10,331 bases of DNA, taken from contig CAYLZN010000212.1 in assembly GCA_964387935.1 (NCBI GenBank), positions 1 to 10,331 of the forward strand, given 5' to 3'. The translations under genes were made by a program, and so were the position numbers. Source of the stretch: CAYLZN01 sp964387935 (GTDB lineage Bacteria; Acidobacteriota; Vicinamibacteria; Vicinamibacterales; JAFNAJ01). Under the pieces are notes generated by a model. It was given only the letters and a program-made list of their open reading frames with translations. It was not told where the DNA came from and made no database searches. This document shows, piece by piece, positions 5,151-10,331 of this stretch (position 1 is its first letter; every line of letters begins with the position of its first letter).

Positions 5151-7985
5151 TCACTCCTGTCCCGCGTAGTACAGCGCGTTGAAGAACAGCTTGTAGGTGC
5201 CGTGCGGCTGCGATCTGAAGAGGATCTCCGGCCCGAACAGGAACAGTCGGCCCTTGCCGACCCGCGCCTCCGCCGCGGCCACACCCCCCTCGAGGTACTC
5301 CTGGCCCCACGCCCAGCCGCTTCGGAGCGGTCGCCTGGCATCGAACCATGCCACGCGCCGGAGCCCCGCGGCGTCAGCGCCTGCGCCAAACCGGAGCACG
5401 GGGGATTCGTCGAAGACGACGTCGGCCTCGGCGTCCATCCCGTAGGTCAGGGGCTGCGTCGTGTCGAGCCGGACGCGGAGGATCGACGCGGGGATGAAGT
5501 ACTTGGTGCCAGGCAGCGGCGTGTCACCGTCCGCGGTGCGCTCGACGAGGTGGTCGCTCACCGGCAGGCCGAGGTGCGCCGCGAGCACGACCGAGCGCCC
5601 GATGGTGATGACCCGTCCGCCTGCCTCGAGGAACTCGCGCAGCCTGGGCACCGTAGCCTTCTGCGTCACGCGCCCGAGCCTCGGGTGGAACTCCGGTGGA
5701 ATGCGGGTCCGGTCCCCGGGCCCAAGCGGCCCGGGGCTCCGAAGGTCGTCGCGGGCGGGAATCGCGCCATCGACGAAGACGATCACGTCGTACTTGCTCC
5801 CGAGGTTGCCGGCATCGAGCTGGGGGCCGTAGATCACTTCGAATGGGATCTCGAACTGCTCCAGGATCCAGCGCGTCCAGCCTGAGGGCATCGACCCGCC
5901 GTACTCGTCCCAGAGGGCGACACGGGGCTGCCGCATCCGTGCGAGTGGCCCCGTGGGTCGGCCGGTGGCGAGCGCGACCGACACGCCGAGCTCGGTTGCG
6001 GCGCGTTGCAGGTCGTCCCGCACGCCCGGGCCGTCGGCGACGTAGAACGAGCCGGCCGGGTAGGACCGTCCCCCTGGAGACCAGGGAGCCGCGAGCCGCG
6101 ACACCTCGCGGCCGGCCGACAGCAGGCGGCTGGCCACGCGGAACACGTCGTTGGCGAAGGGCTGCAGGACGTAGCCCGCCGCGCGGCCCGCCTCCACGGT
6201 GCCCGCCGGGGGCTTGATGTTCCACTCACGGACGGCCTCGAAGGGGCCGTCGACCGCCTCGAGCACGCGGTCGAACCGCACGCCCATCTGGAACGCCAGC
6301 GTCCATCCCGCCGAGTCGTAGGGATGGATGGGCGGACCGCCCGCGTACTCGAAATCGTTCGGGTGGTCCTGCGGCTCGAACATGTCGAGGATGTGCGGGC
6401 GGAAGGCCTGTGCCGTGCGCACCACGAGCGACCCGGTGGGGTACGCCCTGCCCCCTGCGGAGAACCGGGCGGTGGCGCGGTGCACCGTGATGCCCGTCTC
6501 GAGCAGCGCGTTCGCGAACTTGACCGCAGTGGGGAAGTCCGGCTGGTCTGCCGGCAGGATGTACGCCCGCGGGTCCCTCGCCGCGGGGTCCCGCAGGATG
6601 CGTTCGAACACCGGCTCTGCCTCGTCGGCACCCATGCAGGGGCGCTGGAAGGCCAGCGGCATGCCCGTACGCACGCGGTCGCACGAGGCGGCCCGGGTGA
6701 CGGTTCCGCGCTGGGCGTCGTCCATGGCCGCGCTCAGCCGGTCCAGCCGCGCCGCCGTCACCGTCCAGGAGTCCCGGCTGCCGGCCTCGATCGCGTCGCG
6801 TCCCATCTTGTAGATGTTGAACAGCAGCGTCTCCCGATAGCGCGACGCGGCGTCGAGGACGGCGTAGTTCGCCGTCACGGAGTAGTCGATGGACTGGCGG
6901 AACGACCAGCGCTGGGGCGTCAACGGGAACGGCATGTTCTTGCTCGGGAACTGCAGCCGCGGGATCAGCGGAATGTCGGACCGGGCCTCGTCGAGGTCCG
7001 GGGTCGGGTTCCCCTTGGTCTCCGTCAGGAGCCCGATCATGTTGTGGAAGTACACCGTGGTGCGCAGCCCGCCGTTGAACCACGTGGAGTAGCCCGCACC
7101 TTCGCGCGTGCCGACGCCCGGCTTGTCCTCGGCGATGAAACGTCCGTGCATCGCGGCGCCGAACAGTTCGATGCCCGTCCGGACCATCGGGTGCACCACG
7201 GGCGGATACGGGTCCCGGAACGGCGGCGCGAACATCACCTGGCCCATCGGCCCCGTCTGGTGGTGGTTGTAGAGCACCTGCGGGAACCACTGGTGGTAGA
7301 GGACGCGATTCATGTTCTCCGTCTCGGGCTGCGTCGACGCGTAGAAATCGCGGTTGTTGTCGTGCCCGATGTACTTCTGATAGAGCCGCGGCAGCGTCAT
7401 GAACGTGCGGCGTGACGGCTCCCGCTCCTGCATGTACCAGTTCGAGACCAGGTCCATGCCGTCCGGGTTGGCGTGCACGAGCAGCACGATGACATCGTCG
7501 AGGAGGCGACGGGTCTCGGCGTCCTCGCCGTTCACGAGGCGGTACGTCGTCTCGATGAGCTGTTGCGCGCCGAGCACCTCCGTCGCGTGGAGCCCGCCGT
7601 CGATCCACACGACCGCCTTCCCTTCGCGCGCGAGCGCCCGCGCCTCGTCTGGCGCCAGGCTGTCCGCCCGCGCGAGTCGCTCGGCGATGTGCCGGTACCG
7701 TTCGAGGCTCCGGTGGTTCCCCGGGCTGGTGACGATCGCCATCATCTGGGTGCGCCCCTCGGCGGTCCTGCCGATGTCGCGAAGCGCGATCCGCTCCGAC
7801 TCGGCATCGAGCCTCTGCCAGTACGCCACCATGCGCTCGTAGTTGGGCAGGACATAGTCCGCGCCGATGCGGTGGCCGAAGAACTGCTCGGGGGTCGTCG
7901 CGGGTCCCTGGGCGGACGCCGGCTGCGGTGGCCAGGACATCGCCAGGACGAGGCACGCAAGGCGAAGGCGGGACGTGGGCGTCAT
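5151..7985 (-). CDS. Secreted M14-family zinc carboxypeptidase with GATase-like C-terminal domain
   Basis: A 944-residue metallopeptidase. Residues 1-25 are a Sec signal peptide (hydrophobic core LACLVLAMSW, likely cleavage after ASA). The M14 catalytic domain covers ~45-345: zinc ligands H133-A-T-E136, N173-P-D-G, the HDNNRD block (208-213) with the substrate-binding Asn-Arg pair, a further zinc histidine in YNHHQTG (241 or 242), and the catalytic glutamate in LLTETKGNP (E322). All expected active-site elements are present, so it should be active. Residues ~475-680 form a linking region. From ~687 a Rossmann/class I GATase-like domain follows (PRVALWDEYGG, VIVFVDG, GGRVITIG, KGRLFLFGPE) without an obvious catalytic cysteine. 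Typical carboxypeptidases have 300-400 residues; this long form is common in Acidobacteriota and Gemmatimonadota. ATG 7985 has GGAGG four bases upstream; extension beyond it would enter the divergent gene and lose the signal peptide. Confidence 0.94.
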   Translation of the reverse strand: MTPTSRLRLACLVLAMSWPPQPASAQGPATTPEQFFGHRIGADYVLPNYERMVAYWQRLDAESERIALRDIGRTAEGRTQMMAIVTSPGNHRSLERYRHIAERLARADSLAPDEARALAREGKAVVWIDGGLHATEVLGAQQLIETTYRLVNGEDAETRRLLDDVIVLLVHANPDGMDLVSNWYMQEREPSRRTFMTLPRLYQKYIGHDNNRDFYASTQPETENMNRVLYHQWFPQVLYNHHQTGPMGQVMFAPPFRDPYPPVVHPMVRTGIELFGAAMHGRFIAEDKPGVGTREGAGYSTWFNGGLRTTVYFHNMIGLLTETKGNPTPDLDEARSDIPLIPRLQFPSKNMPFPLTPQRWSFRQSIDYSVTANYAVLDAASRYRETLLFNIYKMGRDAIEAGSRDSWTVTAARLDRLSAAMDDAQRGTVTRAASCDRVRTGMPLAFQRPCMGADEAEPVFERILRDPAARDPRAYILPADQPDFPTAVKFANALLETGITVHRATARFSAGGRAYPTGSLVVRTAQAFRPHILDMFEPQDHPNDFEYAGGPPIHPYDSAGWTLAFQMGVRFDRVLEAVDGPFEAVREWNIKPPAGTVEAGRAAGYVLQPFANDVFRVASRLLSAGREVSRLAAPWSPGGRSYPAGSFYVADGPGVRDDLQRAATELGVSVALATGRPTGPLARMRQPRVALWDEYGGSMPSGWTRWILEQFEIPFEVIYGPQLDAGNLGSKYDVIVFVDGAIPARDDLRSPGPLGPGDRTRIPPEFHPRLGRVTQKATVPRLREFLEAGGRVITIGRSVVLAAHLGLPVSDHLVERTADGDTPLPGTKYFIPASILRVRLDTTQPLTYGMDAEADVVFDESPVLRFGAGADAAGLRRVAWFDARRPLRSGWAWGQEYLEGGVAAAEARVGKGRLFLFGPEILFRSQPHGTYKLFFNALYYAGQE

Positions 7986-8016
7986 GGACCCTCCGGATGG
8001 CGGCATACTACACCCC
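7986..8016. promoter_or_regulatory. 31-bp divergent intergenic region with overlapping -10-like elements
   Basis: Only 31 bases separate the peptidase ATG from the ureohydrolase ATG. The single AT-rich heptamer, 8004-8010, reads CATACT on the plus strand (8004-8009) and TAGTAT on the minus strand (8010-8005), each four of six matches to TATAAT. A plus-strand start about seven bases beyond would fall on or next to ATG 8017, implying a leaderless message, which agrees with the absence of a Shine-Dalgarno there. The minus-strand leader would be about 13 bases and holds GGAGG. No convincing -35 is seen. Confidence 0.4.
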
Positions 8017-8859
8017 ATGACACGCGTCGCCGTCAGCGATCTCCGGCCGGGGCACGTCGCACTCTTCGGCGTGCCCTGGGACGAGCAGTCCTCCTTTCTC
8101 CGAGGCGCGGCACTCGGTCCGCACCACATCCGGGCCGCACTCCTGTCGGCGTCCTCGAACACGAGCACCGAGCACGGACGCGACCTCGCCGCCGAGGCCC
8201 GCCTCGTCGATGCCGGCGACTGCCACGTGCCGGATGGGCCGACGGCCGTGACGGCGATCGAGCGCCAGGCCGGCGAGGTGCTGCGCGCCGGCGCCGCGCT
8301 GCTGTCGCTGGGCGGTGATCACGCGGTGACCTACCCCCTCGTGCGGGCGCACCACGCCGTGCACGGCCCGGTGACCATCGTGCACGTGGACGCGCACCCC
8401 GATTTGTACGACGAGTTCGAGGGCAACCGGCTGTCGCACGCGTGCCCGTTCGCCCGCATCCTCGAGGAGAGCCTCGCGTCGCGCCTCGTCCAGTTGGGGA
8501 TCCGCACGATGACGCCGCACCAGCGCGCCCAGGCCACGCGTTTCGGCGTCGAGATCGTGGAGATGCGGGACTGGTCGCCGACGCTCGCGTACCACGTGGA
8601 CGGCCCGTTCTATCTGTCCCTGGACCTCGATGCGCTCGACCCGGCCTTCGCCCCCGGGGTGTCGCACCACGAGCCCGGCGGCCTGACGGTTCGCGACGTG
8701 ATTGGCCTCGTGCACTGTGTACGCGGCACCCTCGTCGGCGCCGACGTCGTCGAACTCAATCCCACTCGCGACCCGTCCGGGATCACGGCGATGGTCGCCG
8801 CGAAGTTCGTCAAGGAGATCGCCGACCGCCTGCTCGGTCCCGTGCCCGACCGCGTGTGA
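8017..8859 (+). CDS. Agmatinase/arginase-family manganese ureohydrolase
   Basis: A 280-residue cytoplasmic ureohydrolase, which hydrolyses a guanidino group to release urea. All three family signatures are intact: GGDH (99-102), IVHVDAHPD (121-129) and SLDLDALDPAFAP (201-213, matching S-x-D-x-D-x3-P-x3-P). The six binuclear Mn ligands are H102, D125, H127, D129, D203 and D205. SHACPF (140-145) sits where agmatinases have SHGTPF-like loops, so it resembles the agmatinase (SpeB) branch more than arginase, but the exact substrate (agmatine, guanidinobutyrate or another) is uncertain. GVSHHEPGGL (214-223) supplies the usual conserved Glu. ATG 8017 is chosen because the protein begins normally there and the frame upstream runs through the divergent gene. 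No Shine-Dalgarno precedes it, so a leaderless message is plausible. No putrescine or arginine-decarboxylase gene is beside it. Confidence 0.9.
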   Translation: MTRVAVSDLRPGHVALFGVPWDEQSSFLRGAALGPHHIRAALLSASSNTSTEHGRDLAAEARLVDAGDCHVPDGPTAVTAIERQAGEVLRAGAALLSLGGDHAVTYPLVRAHHAVHGPVTIVHVDAHPDLYDEFEGNRLSHACPFARILEESLASRLVQLGIRTMTPHQRAQATRFGVEIVEMRDWSPTLAYHVDGPFYLSLDLDALDPAFAPGVSHHEPGGLTVRDVIGLVHCVRGTLVGADVVELNPTRDPSGITAMVAAKFVKEIADRLLGPVPDRV

Positions 8860-8961
8860 CAGGGCTCGTCCCCCTTGTCCTTCCGTCGGTCATCGAGTAC
8901 GTTCACCGGGCGCGCCGCATGCCTGCCGGCCGGTGCCGCGCCTGTCGAGGGGTGCTGACCG
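8860..8961 (+). promoter_or_regulatory. Intergenic region ahead of the nucleoside transporter, with weak promoter candidate
   Basis: These 102 bases hold a possible sigma-70-type pair, TTGTCC (8875-8880) and TACGTT (8898-8903), exactly 17 bp apart but with only four and three matches to consensus. A GAGGGG Shine-Dalgarno (8947-8952) lies nine bases before the transporter ATG. I see no strong terminator for the ureohydrolase gene and no riboswitch-like pairing. Confidence 0.3.
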
Positions 8962-10329
8962 ATGGAGACCCACACTGCCCCGGTGGCCGCTCTGCAGCGG
9001 CAGCCCTACGAATCACGCGACCTCGTGGTGCTCGGCGCGCTGCTCGGTGCGGCAGCCCTGATCGCCCTCGTCGCCCACGTCGGCGGGCTGCCGCGCGTGC
9101 AGTCCTTCGTGGGCCTGCTGGTGATCCTGGCCATCGGCTACGCGGCCTCCACGAACCGGCGCGCCATCAACCTCCGCACGGTGGGCTGGGGCCTGGCCCT
9201 CCAGTTGCTCTTCGCGCTCATCGTGCTCAAGACGACGGTGGGGCAGCGCATCTTCTCGGAACTGGGCGCCCTCATCAGCCGGGTGCTCGACTTCTCGTTC
9301 GTCGGCTCCTCGTTCGTCTTCGGCGCCCTCGGCGACAAGCAGGCGTGGCCCCGGGTGATGACCACTGTCCTCGGCGAGGAGGGCGCGCGCTTCAGCGTGG
9401 TGTTCGCCTTCCAGGTGCTGCCGACCATCATCTTCGTGGCGGCCCTCTTTGCGGTCTTCTACTACCTCGGGATCATGCAGGTCGTGGTGTCGGCCCTCGC
9501 CCGGCCCATGAACAAGGTCATGCACGCGAGCGGCGCCGAATCGCTCAACGTCGCCGCCTCGATCTTCATGGGTCAGACCGAAGCCCCGCTGACCATCCGA
9601 CCCTACCTGCCGAGGCTGACCCAGTCGGAGCTGATGACGGTGATGACGGCCGGCATGGCCCACATCTCGGGCGGTATCATGGCGGCCTACGTGCTCTTCG
9701 GCATCGAGGCGCGGCACCTGTTGACCGCGGTGATCATGACCGCGCCGGGCACGCTGATGATGGCCAAGCTGTTCGTGCCGGAGACGGAGGAGCCCGTGAC
9801 CCGCGGAACGGTCAAGCTCGACGTGGAGCGCACGGACGTGAACGTGATCGACGCCGCGGGGCGGGGCACCAGCGAGGGCATGCACCTGGCGATCAACGTC
9901 GGCGCGATGCTGATCTCGTTCCTGTCGATCATCGCGCTGCTCAACGCCGGCCTCCACCTGGCAGGCGGGCTGAGCCTCGAGCGGATCTTCGGCTGGGTGT
10001 TCGCGCCCGTGGCGTGGGCGATGGGCGTGCCCTGGCAGGACGCGCCGTTCATCGGCAACCTCCTCGGCACGCGCATGGTCCTCAACGAGTTCGTGGCCTA
10101 CTCGCAGCTCGGCCCGGCCAGGGCCACGCTGGACCCGCGGTCCTTCACGATTGCCACCTATGCCCTGTGCGGCTTCGCGAACTTCGGGTCGATCGGCATC
10201 CAGATTGGCGGAATCGGAGCGCTGGTGCCCGAGCGGCGGCACGATCTGGCGCGGCTGGGCCTGCGGGCGATGTTCGCGGGCACGCTGGCCAACTTCGTGA
10301 CCGCCACGATTGCCGGGTTCCTGCTGTAG
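8962..10329 (+). CDS. nupC: Concentrative nucleoside transporter (CNT/NupC family)
   Basis: A 455-residue inner-membrane symporter that brings nucleosides in with Na+ or H+. CNT hallmarks are present in order: FVFGALGD (118-125), ESLNVAASIFMGQTEAPL (193-210) with the nucleoside-contacting Q205-T206-E207, AHISGGIMAAYV (233-244), the cytoplasmic-side NVIDAAGRGTSEG block (294-306), N375-E376-F377 and F405-A-N407-F-G-S410. These match the residues that contact nucleoside in the Vibrio cholerae CNT structure (GQTE, NEF, FxNxxS). About ten hydrophobic segments, starting at 21-40 and 48-62, fit the fold; length is slightly above NupC's usual ~400 because of an N-terminal helix and the loop at 272-300. 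The start has GAGGGG nine bases upstream. The gene is complete, with its stop two bases before the window ends. Whether uptake favours purines or pyrimidines cannot be read here. Confidence 0.95.
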   Translation: METHTAPVAALQRQPYESRDLVVLGALLGAAALIALVAHVGGLPRVQSFVGLLVILAIGYAASTNRRAINLRTVGWGLALQLLFALIVLKTTVGQRIFSELGALISRVLDFSFVGSSFVFGALGDKQAWPRVMTTVLGEEGARFSVVFAFQVLPTIIFVAALFAVFYYLGIMQVVVSALARPMNKVMHASGAESLNVAASIFMGQTEAPLTIRPYLPRLTQSELMTVMTAGMAHISGGIMAAYVLFGIEARHLLTAVIMTAPGTLMMAKLFVPETEEPVTRGTVKLDVERTDVNVIDAAGRGTSEGMHLAINVGAMLISFLSIIALLNAGLHLAGGLSLERIFGWVFAPVAWAMGVPWQDAPFIGNLLGTRMVLNEFVAYSQLGPARATLDPRSFTIATYALCGFANFGSIGIQIGGIGALVPERRHDLARLGLRAMFAGTLANFVTATIAGFLL

Positions 10330-10331
10330 CC

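Noticed and set aside
6006..7415. 469-codon open frame on the plus strand
   Set aside because: It is antisense to the M14 peptidase, with the His/Arg/Val-rich composition of a shadow frame and no ribosome site.
8863..8880. Possible terminator GGG-CTCGT-CCC after the ureohydrolase
   Set aside because: The stem has only about three G-C pairs and no T-tract, too weak to call.
9013..10242. 409-codon open frame on the minus strand
   Set aside because: It is antisense to the nucleoside transporter; charged low-complexity translation with no domain.

Overview
The window is about 10.3 kb of GC-rich bacterial DNA, roughly two thirds or more G+C by eye. It is gene-dense, with eight protein-coding genes, and the longest intergenic gap is about 100 bp. 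I see no rRNA, tRNA, CRISPR array, insertion sequence or phage gene. Several features suggest a soil-type Acidobacteriota (Vicinamibacteria-like) or Gemmatimonadota genome: high GC, a Tat-exported HisC-like aminotransferase, a secreted M14 peptidase with a large C-terminal extension, a serine hydrolase with extra C-terminal domains, and a ThiS/MoaD gene beside a BNR-repeat propeller. This assignment is inference from gene content; there is no phylogenetic marker.

Layout. (1) Positions 4105 down to the left edge hold a tight minus-strand operon of four genes. They are a Tat-exported PLP aminotransferase, a secreted serine hydrolase of the beta-lactamase/PBP fold (4-nt GTGA overlap), a ThiS/MoaD ubiquitin-like protein (TTGA overlap) and a cytoplasmic BNR/Asp-box beta-propeller protein cut by the left edge. 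(2) Divergent from it, at 4164-5141 on the plus strand, is a multipass membrane protein of the LPG-synthase-TM/YbhN flippase-like family. (3) Convergent with that, 9 bp away, is a 944-residue secreted M14 zinc carboxypeptidase on the minus strand (7985 down to 5151). (4) Divergent from the peptidase, across 31 bp, is an agmatinase/arginase-family ureohydrolase (8017-8859). (5) After a 102-bp gap comes a concentrative nucleoside transporter (8962-10329), which ends two bases before the right edge.

How they may work together. The secreted peptidase, secreted serine hydrolase, exported aminotransferase, ureohydrolase and nucleoside transporter fit a scavenging lifestyle on peptides, guanidino compounds and nucleosides, but only physical proximity links most of them. 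The strongest functional coupling visible is the four-gene operon. Each downstream gene's Shine-Dalgarno sequence lies inside the end of the gene before it, so translation is probably coupled. Within it, the ThiS/MoaD-propeller pair is the least understood element. I found no clear evidence of a wholly new system. The best leads are that pair, the envelope/cytoplasm mix of the operon, and two divergent gene pairs whose only AT-rich patches can be read as -10 elements in both directions.
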